Origin: an uncultured Acidobacteriia bacterium
GTDB lineage: Bacteria; Acidobacteriota; Terriglobia; Bryobacterales; Bryobacteraceae
DNA: 64,000 nt
NCBI GenBank assembly: GCA_903851195.1
Contig: CAINNJ010000027.1
Coordinates: forward strand, 183,297-247,296
Direction of reading: 5' to 3'
Made by a program: the position numbers and the translations under genes. The first letter of the stretch is position 1. Every line of letters begins with the position of its first letter. Shown here piece by piece: positions 36,241-45,800 of the stretch. The notes beneath the pieces were generated by a model that saw only the letters and a list, made by a program, of their open reading frames with translations, did not search any database and was not told the DNA's origin.

Positions 36241-37538
36241 TCCTGGCCGGAGGCAAGGGGACCAGGCTGCGGGATCGTCTCGGCGATCTCCCCAAGCCCA
36301 TGGTGGATCTAGCCGGAAAGCCTCTTCTCGAACACCAGATCGACCTGCTTCGCACGCACGGCTTCACCGACGTCGTGCTGCTTCTCGGTCATAATCCCGA
36401 TTCGATCCGGAATTATTTCGGCGATGGTTCGCGCTTCGGCGTTTCCATCCGGCATATCGTTGAAGATGAACCCCTCGGGTCCGCCGGCGCCGTCCTCGCC
36501 GCGCTCGACGCCCTCGACGAAACGTTCCTGCTGGTCTACGGCGACACCATGCTGAACGTCGATCTGCAGCGCTTTTGGACCGCGCACGCCGCCAGCGGAG
36601 CGGCCGCTTCGCTTCTCATTCACCCGAACGATCATCCCTTCGATTCCGATCTGGTGGAAATCGACCCCGCTGGCAACGTCGTGGCCTTTCACGCGGTCCC
36701 GCACCCCCCGGATCGCTATTACGCCAATCTCGTGAACGCGGCTCTCTACATGATCCGCAAAGATGCCCTCGCTCCCTGGCGCGACGCTGCGGCCCCTCTC
36801 GATTTCGCGCGGGATCTTTTCCCTCGCATGCTGCAGGCAGGCCAGCGCCTCTACGGCTATCGCAGCCGGGAATACATCAAGGACGCCGGCACCCCGAAGC
36901 GCCTCGATCACGTGATCGCCGATTATCTCTCCGGCCGCATCGGCCGCAGCTCGGCAGCCACCCCCGCGCCCGCCGTCTTCATCGACCGCGACGGCACCAT
37001 CAACGAGGAAGTGAACCGCGTCAGCGAGCCCGGCGCCTTCCGGATTCTGCCCGGCGCCGCCGAGGGAATCCGAAAACTGAATCGGACCGGCCTCGTCGTT
37101 GTCGTCGTCACCAATCAGCCGGTAATTGCCCGTGGCGACTGCACCGAGGCCGGACTGCGCGAAATTCACGACAAAATGGAAAGCGGATTAGGCGACGCGG
37201 GCGCTTTCGTGGACGCCATTTATTACTGTCCGCACCATCCCGACAAGGGCTTCGCCGGCGAGCGGCCCGAACTGAAAATCCGCTGCGACTGCCGCAAACC
37301 GGCCATTGGTCTCGTCACCCAGGCCTGCCGCGACCTCAACCTCGATCCGGCCCGTTCCTGGTTCGTGGGAGATTCCGAGACGGACCTTCTCACGGCCCGA
37401 AACGCCGGACTTCCCTTCGTCCTCGTCGACACCGGCCACGCGGGCCGCGGCGCGATGCAGGCCGGAGTTCCCGAATTCGTGGCCGCTTCGGTGAGTGAAG
37501 CCGCCGATTTTATCCTTGGCCGACGGAGTCCGCAATGA
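36228..37538 (+). CDS. Fusion of heptose-1-phosphate guanylyltransferase-like and heptose bisphosphatase domains
   Basis: A 436-residue two-domain protein. Residues 1-235 are a nucleotidyltransferase: MQAVILAGGKGTRLRDRLGD, PKPMVDLAGKPLLEHQ, VYGDTMLNVDL and EYIKDAGTPKRLDHV, as in HddC/GlmU-type enzymes. Residues 245-436 are a HAD-IIIA phosphatase of GmhB type: FIDRDGTINEE (nucleophile D and general acid D), VVVTNQPVIARG, the zinc ligands YYCPHHP and CDCRKP, and FVGDSETDL. The two steps are consecutive in the GDP-heptose pathway. Overlaps neighbours at both ends (13 and 4 bases). Confidence 0.88.
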   Translation: MQAVILAGGKGTRLRDRLGDLPKPMVDLAGKPLLEHQIDLLRTHGFTDVVLLLGHNPDSIRNYFGDGSRFGVSIRHIVEDEPLGSAGAVLAALDALDETFLLVYGDTMLNVDLQRFWTAHAASGAAASLLIHPNDHPFDSDLVEIDPAGNVVAFHAVPHPPDRYYANLVNAALYMIRKDALAPWRDAAAPLDFARDLFPRMLQAGQRLYGYRSREYIKDAGTPKRLDHVIADYLSGRIGRSSAATPAPAVFIDRDGTINEEVNRVSEPGAFRILPGAAEGIRKLNRTGLVVVVVTNQPVIARGDCTEAGLREIHDKMESGLGDAGAFVDAIYYCPHHPDKGFAGERPELKIRCDCRKPAIGLVTQACRDLNLDPARSWFVGDSETDLLTARNAGLPFVLVDTGHAGRGAMQAGVPEFVAASVSEAADFILGRRSPQ

Positions 37539-38518
37539 TCATCAGTCAGACCCCCCTGCGCATGAGTTTCGCCGGAGGCGGCAGCGATTTGCCCGCCTTT
37601 TACCGGAAATACGGCGGAGCCGTGGTCAGCACCGCCATCGACAAGTTCATTTACGTTGGCGTTAACAGAAAATTCGACCGCTCCATCCGCATCAGCTATT
37701 CGAAAACCGAAGAGGTGGCCACCGTCGATCAGATCGAGCATCAGCTCGTGCGCGAAGCGCTCCGCATGCTCTCGATCGCGGGCGGCATCGAAATTACCTC
37801 CATCGCGGACATTCCCTCCCGTGGCACCGGTCTCGGCTCGTCCAGTTCCTTTTCCGTCGGCCTGCTGCACGCTCTCCATGCCTGGCGCAGCGAATACGTC
37901 TCGCGCGAGACCCTCGGCGACGAAAGCTGCCGGCTCGAACTGGAGCGCTGCGGCCAGCGCATCGGCAAACAGGACCAGTACGCCGCGGCCTACGGCGGCT
38001 TCAATTTCATCGAGTTTCACCAGGACGACACAGTGAGCGTTTCGCCCGTCATCTGCGAAGTCGCCATGGTGGAAGAACTGAACAGGTGGCTGATGATGTT
38101 CTACACCGGCCTCACGCGCAGCGCCAGCGCCATTCTGGATAACCAGACGACCGCGATGGAAAACGATGGCGCGAAGCAGGAAATCGTCGTTTCCATGGTC
38201 CGGCTCGCGCACCAGCTTCGAGACGAACTGCACCGCAACCGCCTGCAGTCGTTCGGAGATATTCTGCACGAAAACTGGGTTCTGAAGAAGCGGCTCTCGA
38301 ACGATATCAGCAGTTCTGTGATCGACGATGTCTATGACGCCGCGCGGGAACAGGGTGCCACCGGGGGCAAACTGCTGGGCGCCGGCGCGGGTGGTTTTCT
38401 CGTCTTCTTCGTCCCGCCGCACCGCCAGGCCGCCGTCCGCGAAGCGCTCTCCGGCCTGCGCGAAGTCCCTTTCCGCTTTGAACGCCGCGGAAGCCGGATC
38501 ACCCTCTTCCAGAGTTAG
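37535..38518 (+). CDS. hddA: D-glycero-D-manno-heptose 7-phosphate 1-kinase
   Basis: A 327-residue GHMP kinase. Motif 1 is PLRMSFAGGGSDLPAFYRKY, the ATP loop is GTGLGSSSSFSVGLLHAL and motif 3 is GATGGKLLGAGAGGFLVFF. The sequence texture (KQDQYAAAYGGFNFIEF, LMMFYTGLTRSASAIL) is the HddA subfamily. It makes heptose 1,7-bisphosphate, the substrate of the phosphatase domain encoded just upstream. ATGA overlap with the upstream gene. It is followed by a convergent GT4 gene 15 bases away. Confidence 0.88.
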   Translation: MIISQTPLRMSFAGGGSDLPAFYRKYGGAVVSTAIDKFIYVGVNRKFDRSIRISYSKTEEVATVDQIEHQLVREALRMLSIAGGIEITSIADIPSRGTGLGSSSSFSVGLLHALHAWRSEYVSRETLGDESCRLELERCGQRIGKQDQYAAAYGGFNFIEFHQDDTVSVSPVICEVAMVEELNRWLMMFYTGLTRSASAILDNQTTAMENDGAKQEIVVSMVRLAHQLRDELHRNRLQSFGDILHENWVLKKRLSNDISSSVIDDVYDAAREQGATGGKLLGAGAGGFLVFFVPPHRQAAVREALSGLREVPFRFERRGSRITLFQS

Positions 38519-38533
38519 GCGGTCGGCACAAAC

Positions 38534-39730
38534 TTACTTTACGTACTCCTGGAAAATCGACGCCAGAGCCGCCGCGTTCTTCTCCAGCTCAAACCGGTCC
38601 GCAATCCGTTCTCGCCCCTGTTCGGCGATGCGGCGCCGCAGTCCCTCATCGTCCATCAGCCGCGCCAGGGCTCCGGCAAAAGCCTCCACGTCGCCAGCCG
38701 GCGCCAGCAGCCCGTCAATCCCGTCCCGGATCAGTTCCGGCACGCCGTTGATCCATGTGGCGACACACGGAATCCCCCCCGCCATGGCTTCCATCAGAAC
38801 GCCCGGCAAGCCTTCCGCGAAACTCGCCAGCGCGAACACATCCGCCTGACGATAGAGGCCATCCAGTTTTTCCTGCGGCGTGAAGCCATGGAACACCACG
38901 TTCCGCCGAACCCCCAGACTGTCGACGTGCTCCTCCAGGCTCTGCCGGTCCGGCCCGCCGCCCACCACGTGCAGCAGGACCTCGCGCCCTTCCCGCGCCA
39001 GTTTCGCGACCGCCGAAATCAGTACATGCTGCGCCTTGACCCGCGCCAGCCGGCCGACGCAGATAATCTCGAAAGGCTGCGGATTCGCCCGAAAAGGACG
39101 CGGCGGGAACAGCCTGGTATCCACCGCCATATAGGCGACCCGGATTTTTCCCCAGTGTTCGAACGTGCAGCACTCCAGCAACTGGCTGCGGGCGTAAGAG
39201 CTGATCGCGCGAACCCACGTGCACGCTTCGATCTTCTCCCGCATCCGGAAGCTCCTGACATCCCGGAACTCGTCCGGCCCGTGAATTGAAACGGAAATGT
39301 CGATCGGGAAGATCTTCTTCGCGATCAGTCCGATCGTCGAGGAGTAATGGATATGCAGATGGCGCAGCCCGTTCCGTTCCATCCAGTCGCCCACCATCAC
39401 CGCTTCGACGAAATACGCGGAATAGCTGAAAATCCCGCGCAAACCGCCCAGCCGCAGCGCGTGGAAGTACCCGGCGGCCAGGGACACCGGCCTCCGGAGC
39501 AGCGTTCGCCAGACGCCGGCGATGGCGCCGCGCGGCCCCTGCGGAATGATGAAATGCGTTCTGGCTGCCTCATCCCGCTCTTCTTCCGACAGATCCCCGA
39601 CAGGCCGGTCCGGCGCCCGCACCGAAATCGTGCTGATCCCGAAATGCTTCCGCAATTCCCGGATTTCCCGAAGTATCACGGCGTGATTAATAGCTGGATG
39701 CTGCGCGACCAGAAACGCAATCGGTGTCAT
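38534..39730 (-). CDS. GT4 family glycosyltransferase
   Basis: A 398-residue GT-B protein, paralogue of the gene at 29399. Shared blocks are HAVILREIRELRKHFG, PDRPVGDLSEEERDE, HIHYSSTIGLIAKKIFP, SIHGPDEFRD, ICVGRLARVKAQHVL and GLPGVLMEAMAGGIPCVATW with GVPELIRDGIDGLLAP. It lacks the Pro-rich tail of its paralogue. Lies between the heptose operon (convergent) and the sugar-phosphate transferase gene (divergent). A role in adding the heptose is possible but not shown. Confidence 0.87.
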   Translation of the reverse strand: MTPIAFLVAQHPAINHAVILREIRELRKHFGISTISVRAPDRPVGDLSEEERDEAARTHFIIPQGPRGAIAGVWRTLLRRPVSLAAGYFHALRLGGLRGIFSYSAYFVEAVMVGDWMERNGLRHLHIHYSSTIGLIAKKIFPIDISVSIHGPDEFRDVRSFRMREKIEACTWVRAISSYARSQLLECCTFEHWGKIRVAYMAVDTRLFPPRPFRANPQPFEIICVGRLARVKAQHVLISAVAKLAREGREVLLHVVGGGPDRQSLEEHVDSLGVRRNVVFHGFTPQEKLDGLYRQADVFALASFAEGLPGVLMEAMAGGIPCVATWINGVPELIRDGIDGLLAPAGDVEAFAGALARLMDDEGLRRRIAEQGRERIADRFELEKNAAALASIFQEYVK

Positions 39731-40138
39731 TTACAATTGGGTGTCGTTTGGAATCGGGCGTCGTCGGTTCTCATCGGATCGTGGCGCGCCGCGCCCGCCG
39801 CTCCGGACCAACCGTCTATTCTGCCACAGCCATGCCCTTCCGGTCCGGTCGCGAAGCGAACGGGTTTCTCCGCCCGGTTCGGAACGGCCGGCGCCGCCCT
39901 GGTTCCGCTTCCTCCCTCCCGGAATTCCGTCTTTTCCGTGATTTTTTTCTTTACAAATTCCGAATTCCGTGATTTTTGTCTCTTCTAATTCCGCACTTCC
40001 CGGAAAATTGCCGCATTCGGGTATATCGGAAATCGCGATGACCGGACATGTTAAACTCAGGGCATCGTATGGTCCGAATCGCTGCCCGCAGCCGTTTTGC
40101 GCCCGTTAGCGGCTGCTCCGCCGAAACGTTCTGAACCG
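39731..40138. other. Divergent intergenic region with duplicated AT-rich box
   Basis: No coding sequence is supported here. The notable content is the AT-rich duplicated segment near 39934-39993, the lowest-GC DNA in the polysaccharide locus. A TGTTAAACT-like -10 candidate lies around 40049-40056. It probably contains the promoter for the priming transferase operon. Confidence 0.45.
39934..39993. repeat. Imperfect 29-bp direct repeat in a promoter region
   Basis: TTCCGTGATTTTT followed by 16 further bases ending AATTCCG occurs at 39934-39962 and 39965-39993, with 25 of 29 bases the same. It lies 146-205 bases upstream of the priming transferase start. Possible regulator-binding pair. Confidence 0.6.
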
Positions 40139-41542
40139 ATGCTCAGAATTTTCAAAATTGTCGTTCCCAAGAGCATCGTGACGCTTCTCGTCAGTGAAGC
40201 CGCCATTCTCTACGGGTGCTACGCGGCGGGTGTTTTCCTGGCCGAACAACTCGTGGAAGGGCCCGCTTTCAGCCGCTTCTTCTTATTTGACGACCACGGC
40301 TTTTTCCGCCTGGCGTTCGTCACCGCCACCATCATGTTCGGGCTTTACCTGAACGATCTTTACGAAAACTTCCATATTCATTCGAAAGTTGAAATCATTC
40401 AGCAGGTCTGTCTCGCGGTCGGAGTCGCCTTTCTGACCCAGGCCCTCATGAGTTACGGCGTCAGCGGCTGGATCGTGCCTCGCTACTCCATGATTCTCGG
40501 CAGTTTGCTCGTGCTGCTGGTGATCCCCCCCTGGCGGCTGTTCTATTCCACTTCTCTGTTTCGAGCTATCGGAGCCGAACGCGTTCTCTTCATCGGCTCC
40601 TCTCCGCTTCTCCGCGAGATCGCCGACCGGCTCAGTCAAAGGACCGCTTTCGGCCTCCAGGTCATTGGCTTCCTCGACGACGATCCCGAAAGCGCCAGTC
40701 AGCTGCCCGGGATCCCCAGGCTTGGCACTCTCGCCGACCTGCAGAAAGTCATGGAACGGAAACCGGACCGCATCGTGGTGGGACTTTCCGACCTGCGGAA
40801 TCAGTTGCCGATTCAGGAACTGCTCCTCCTGCGGTTTGCCGGCGTGCGCATCCAGCATGCCGCCCAGCTCTACGAAACCGCTTTCGGTCGCGTTTGTACC
40901 CGCGAGTTCCGTCCCAGCGATCTTATTTTTTCCTCCGAACTCGGCCCGCGTCTGGGCAGCGTGTCTCTCCAGACGGTTTATTGCACCGTGTTCGCGGCCA
41001 TTCTCCTGGTTCTCGCCGCTCCCATCATGCTTCTGGTGGCCATCGCCGTCCGCCTCACGTCGCCGGGTCCCGTGCTCTTCCGGCAGACCCGCGTGGGCAA
41101 GGCCGACCGCAACTTCACCGTTTACAAGTTTCGCTCCATGCGTGCCGACGCCGAAAAAGGCACCGGCGCGGTCTGGGCCACCCGGAACGACCCCCGCATT
41201 ACCCCCCTCGGCAAATTCCTCCGCAAGAGCCGGCTCGATGAACTGCCCCAGCTCTACAACGTGCTGATCGGCGAAATGGCCATCGCGGGCCCTCGCCCCG
41301 AGCGGCCCGAATTCGTTAAAACGCTCGCCGAAAAAATCCCGTATTACCAGCAGCGGCATTGCGTGAAACCCGGCATCACAGGCTGGGCGCAGATCAATTA
41401 CAAATACGGCGATACGTTTGAAGATACCGTCAACAAACTGGAATACGATCTCTACTACATCAAGAACGTGTCCATCTCGCTCGACGCCTACATCTTCTTT
41501 CACACCATCAAAACCATGCTGCTCTCCCGCGGCGCTCAGTAA
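40139..41542 (+). CDS. Polyprenyl-phosphate sugar-1-phosphate transferase (priming enzyme, TIGR03013-like)
   Basis: The ATG at 40139 (MLRIFKIVVPKS) is chosen over the upstream frame start. About 467 residues. Four N-terminal membrane helices (AAILYGCYAAGVFLAE onward), then a CoA-binding-like fold (ERVLFIGSSPLLREIADRLS, VIGFLDDDPESA). A further helix leads into the catalytic domain: SPGPVLFRQTRVGKADRNF, FRSMRADAEKGTG, KSRLDELPQLYNVLIGEMA and GPRPERPEF. It transfers a sugar phosphate to undecaprenyl phosphate to start the repeat unit. The family type is the one found with exosortase EPS loci, though no exosortase is visible here. The GT39-like gene follows after 7 bases. Confidence 0.9.
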   Translation: MLRIFKIVVPKSIVTLLVSEAAILYGCYAAGVFLAEQLVEGPAFSRFFLFDDHGFFRLAFVTATIMFGLYLNDLYENFHIHSKVEIIQQVCLAVGVAFLTQALMSYGVSGWIVPRYSMILGSLLVLLVIPPWRLFYSTSLFRAIGAERVLFIGSSPLLREIADRLSQRTAFGLQVIGFLDDDPESASQLPGIPRLGTLADLQKVMERKPDRIVVGLSDLRNQLPIQELLLLRFAGVRIQHAAQLYETAFGRVCTREFRPSDLIFSSELGPRLGSVSLQTVYCTVFAAILLVLAAPIMLLVAIAVRLTSPGPVLFRQTRVGKADRNFTVYKFRSMRADAEKGTGAVWATRNDPRITPLGKFLRKSRLDELPQLYNVLIGEMAIAGPRPERPEFVKTLAEKIPYYQQRHCVKPGITGWAQINYKYGDTFEDTVNKLEYDLYYIKNVSISLDAYIFFHTIKTMLLSRGAQ

Positions 41543-41549
41543 CTGAGAC

Positions 41550-42836
41550 TTGCGCCGCCGCCTCACGCTTCTCTGCATTTTCGCCGTCACCCTGGCCATC
41601 CGGGCGGCTTTCCTCCGGATCTACGTCACCACCCACCCGGCGCGCGCCCTCGCCACCATTCCGTTTCTCTTTGAGCCGGGCAACATCGCGTACTCCATCG
41701 CCACCGGACACGGGTTCAGCTCCCCGTTTCGCGTCGACACCGGTCCCACCGCCTGGATGACGCCCGTGTACCCCTACTTTCTCGCCGGCATTTTTCGCTT
41801 TTTTGGAACGTACACGCTCCCCGCGTTCCTCGCCGCCGCGGGCTTCAATGCCATCTGCTCCGCCCTTACCTGCCTGCCGCTCTGGTTCACGGCCCGGCGT
41901 GTTGCCGGAACCGCCGCCGCCGTCATCGCGACCCTCCTCTGGGCCGTCTTCCCGAACGCCATCCTGCTGCCGTACGAGTCTCTCTTCGACGCCTCCCTCT
42001 CCGCGCTCCTCGCCACCACACTGCTGTGGGCCACCCTCGCCCTGGCCGGCTCCGAACGCCTCCTCCACTGGTCTTTCTACGGCCTGCTCTGGGGCTTCGC
42101 CCTGATGACCAATGCCGCTCTTCTCGCCCTGTTGCCTTTTCTCTTCGGATGGCTCGAATACCAGTCCCACCGCCAGCCAAACTGGTCCTTCCGCCGTCCG
42201 GCCCTCGCCGCCCTGCTCGCCGCGCTCTGCTGCGTTCCCTGGACCATTCGCAACTACCGCGAGTTCCACGCCTTCGTCCCCCTGCGCTCCGTCGCCGGGC
42301 TCGCCCTCTGGCTCGGCAACAACGACCAGGCGCAAAGCAACAGCGTCGCCCGCCAGCACCCCATCTCCAATCAGGCCGAACGCGAAAAATACATGGATAT
42401 GGGCGAAATCGCCTACATGCGCGAAAAGCAGGACCTCGCCATTGCCTGGATGTTCTCCCATCCCGCCGCCGAAGCCAGCCTGCTCGCTGAACGCTTCACC
42501 GCTCTCTGGACCGGCGGCAGCGCCAGCCCGTTCCGCGACCTTGCCCGCGCCAAAACGGCCCGAACCTGGCTCGTGATCCTGTTTAATCTGCTCGCCGCCG
42601 TGGGCTCACTGGCCGGCGTCCTGACACTCTGGCGCCTCCGCAGCCCGTACTTCATCCCGCTCGCGGCCTTCCCGCTGGTGTTCCCGCTCGTCTACTACCT
42701 CGCCCTTGCGCCGCCCCGCTATCGCCACCCCGTGGATCCCGTGCTTCTCCTCCTGACCGCCATCGCATTCACCCGTCTGGCAAACTATAGGAAGAGGCCC
42801 GTTCCCCGCATCGTGCCCCCCCGCAAGAAATCGTGA
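41550..42836 (+). CDS. GT39-like (ArnT/PMT-type) membrane glycosyltransferase
   Basis: A 428-residue integral membrane protein with a TTG start seven bases after the priming transferase stop. About ten helices. The first periplasmic loop (NIAYSIATGHGFSSPFRVDTG then TAWMTPVYPYFLAGIFRFFG) has the acidic/aromatic texture seen in the family, though the classic DE pair is not clear. The rest is Ala/Leu-rich with LFDASLSALLATTLLWATLA. GT39 members use polyprenyl-phosphate sugars to modify lipids, proteins or glycans outside the membrane, which fits the DPM-synthase-like gene at 21500. Overlaps the next gene by four bases (GTGA). Confidence 0.8.
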   Translation: MRRRLTLLCIFAVTLAIRAAFLRIYVTTHPARALATIPFLFEPGNIAYSIATGHGFSSPFRVDTGPTAWMTPVYPYFLAGIFRFFGTYTLPAFLAAAGFNAICSALTCLPLWFTARRVAGTAAAVIATLLWAVFPNAILLPYESLFDASLSALLATTLLWATLALAGSERLLHWSFYGLLWGFALMTNAALLALLPFLFGWLEYQSHRQPNWSFRRPALAALLAALCCVPWTIRNYREFHAFVPLRSVAGLALWLGNNDQAQSNSVARQHPISNQAEREKYMDMGEIAYMREKQDLAIAWMFSHPAAEASLLAERFTALWTGGSASPFRDLARAKTARTWLVILFNLLAAVGSLAGVLTLWRLRSPYFIPLAAFPLVFPLVYYLALAPPRYRHPVDPVLLLLTAIAFTRLANYRKRPVPRIVPPRKKS

Positions 42837-45800
42837 CCAACTTATCTGAATCGCGGACTACCCGCACGCTCCCCCTGCTGCCCGGCTTTTCGTTCGAAGA
42901 TCTGTATGATCGCGAAGGACTGGTTCGTCTCGACGCCGCCTTCCTTGCGCAACTGCTGGAATCCTCGCCCGCCCTCCACGCGCAACTGCTCGCCGCGCGC
43001 GAAAACCCGGCCGGTTTGACACTGAAGCAAAGCTCCGAACTGATCATCGAAGTCGCGCCTTACCTTGACGACTTCGTCGGCCACCTGTTCGGCATCACGC
43101 CGGAACTGCAGACTCTGCGACACAAGCACCACGCGCTCGCCCCGCTCTACGCCGTCAAACGCCAGTTCGTCCAGCGCAAAGCCCTCACCGGCCAGACGCC
43201 CGAAAAGGCCGCGGCCATCGACGGCAGTGCACTCGGTTCCCAGCTCGAAGAGCTCTTCCACGAACCACTCACCGAACTCTCTTTCGCCACCCACGTTTCC
43301 AAATGGACCGAAACGAAGGACGCCGAAGCCCTCCACGCCGACCATCTGAAGCTCGCCGCGCAATACGCCGCCTGGGCCGCCCTCACCCCGGCCGGCCGCG
43401 CCCGGCACAAAGACGGCGTCCTGTTCAAAGCGCCGCATAAGCTCGACATGTTCCACCTGGTCCCCGCCGAGCAGGTGCCGTCGAACGGGCTCGTGCAGTT
43501 GCAGTTCGGCCCCGCCCACTGGCGCGACCGTGAGGGCTTTCAGCTGACCGACCCCGGCATGGACCTGCTCCATGCGCTCGACCAGACCCACTACTGCATC
43601 AAGTGCCACAACCAGGGCAAAGACAGCTGCTCCCACGGTCTGAAGGAAAAAGACGGCTCCTACAAAGCCAGCGTCTTCGGCGTCAAACTCGCCGGCTGCC
43701 CTCTCGAAGAGAAAATCTCCGAGATGAACGTCGTCAAAGAGCACGGCGTCCCCATCGGCGCCCTCGCGGTCGTCACCATCGACAATCCCATGGCCGCCGC
43801 CACCGGGCACCGCATCTGCAATGACTGCATGAAAGCCTGCGTCTTCCAGAAGCAGGAACCGGTCGACATCCCGCAGATCGAAACGCGCTCTCTCAAAGAC
43901 GTCCTCGAACTCCCCTGGGGCTTCGAAATCTACAGCCTGCTCACGCGCTGGAATCCGCTCAACTTCTCGCGCCCCGTCCCGCACGCCGCCTCCGGCAAGA
44001 AAGTCCTGGTGGTCGGCCTCGGCCCCGCCGGCTTCACGCTCTCCCACCACCTGATGAACGATGGCCACATGGTCGCGGCTGTCGATGGTCTCAAAATCGA
44101 GCCGTTGCCTTCCGATATCTCCGGCGTCGATGCTCTCGGCAACCCCGTCCCCTTCCGGCCCATCGAAGACATCACCGAGATCTACGAACGCCTCAGCGAA
44201 CGCGTCATGGCCGGCTTCGGCGGCGTCGCCGAGTACGGCATCACCGTCCGCTGGAACAAGAACTTTCTCAAGGTGATCCGCCTCCTGCTGGAACGCCGCC
44301 GCCAGTTCAGCATGTTCGGCGGCGTCCGTTTCGGCGGCACCATGACCGTCGACAGCGCCTTCGACATGGGCTTCGACCACATCGCTCTCTGCGCCGGCGC
44401 CGGCCGCCCCACCGTTATCCCCATGAAGAACGGTCTGGTGCGCGGAGTTCGCCAGGCTTCCGACTTCCTGATGGCCCTGCAGCTCACCGGCGCCGCCAAG
44501 TCGGATTCCCTCGCCAACCTGCAGATCCGCATGCCCATCGTGGTCATCGGCGGCGGCCTCACTGCCATCGATACGGCCACCGAATCGCTCGCCTATTACG
44601 TCGTCCAGGTTGAAAAATTCCTCGCCCGCTACGAAGAACTGGTCGATGAACTCGGCGAAACCTCGGTCCACGTCAAATGGACCCCTGACGAAGCCGTCAC
44701 CGCGAAAGAATTCCTCGCCCACGCGCGCGCCATCCGAGAGGAGCGCGCCAAAGCCATCGCCGAGGGCCGCTCACCCCGCTTCATCGACCTGCTCAACTCC
44801 TGGGGAGGCGTGACCGTCGCCTACCGCCGTCGCATGATTGACGCGCCCAGCTACACGCTCAATCACGAAGAAGTTTCCAAGGCCTTTGAAGAAGGCGTCC
44901 GCTTCGCCGAATGTCTCGCGCCCGAAGAGGTGGAAGTGGATGCCGCCGGTTCCGCCGCAGCCCTGCGCTTCCAGAAGTACCAATGGGACGACGCCACCGG
45001 CAAACTGTCCGGCTCCGGCGAGCGCGTCACCCTGCCCGCCCGCACCATCCTCGTCGCCGCCGGCACCCAGCCCAACACCGTCCTCGCCCGCGAAGACGAC
45101 CACAACGTCACGCTGGACGGCCGCTTCTTCCAGGCCTATGACGAAGAAGGCCTGAAGGTAAAGCCGGAGCGCATCTCCAAGCCCGTCACCCCGCAGGTCC
45201 TCATGTCCCTCCGTCCCGACGGCAAAGCGATCAGCTTCTTCGGCGACCTGCACCCATCTTTCTCCGGCAACGTCGTGAAAGCCATGGCGAGCGCCAAACA
45301 GGGCTATCCCGTGGTCTCCCGCACTCTCGCCCGCCGCGCTGCCGCCGCGCCCGCTCCGGACCAGCTTCTTGCCACGCTGAACGACGAACTGCGCGCCACC
45401 GTGCATGACGTCATTCGCCTCACCCCCAACATCGTGGAAGTGGTCGTGCGCGCCAAGCAGGCCGCCCGCGCCTTCCTGCCCGGCCAGTTCTACCGCCTGC
45501 AGAACTACGAAACCCTCGCCCCGCGCACGAAGAACACCGTGCTCGGCATGGAAGGTCTCGCCCTCACCGGCGCATCCGTCGACCACGCCAACGGCCTGCT
45601 CTCCACCATCGTGCTCGAAATGGGCGGATCGTCCGATCTTTGCGCCCTGCTGAAAAAAGGCGAACCCGTGATCCTCATGGGCCCCACCGGCACGCCCAGC
45701 GAAACGCCTTCGAAGGAAACCGTCATGCTGGTCGGCGGCGGCCTCGGCAACGCCGTTCTCTTCTCCATCGGCCAGAAACTGCGCGAGGAAGGTTCCCGCG

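Noticed and set aside
40139..42836. Complete Wzx/Wza/Wzc export set near the priming transferase
   Set aside because: No multi-helix flippase, outer-membrane export lipoprotein or tyrosine-kinase co-polymerase was found anywhere in the window.
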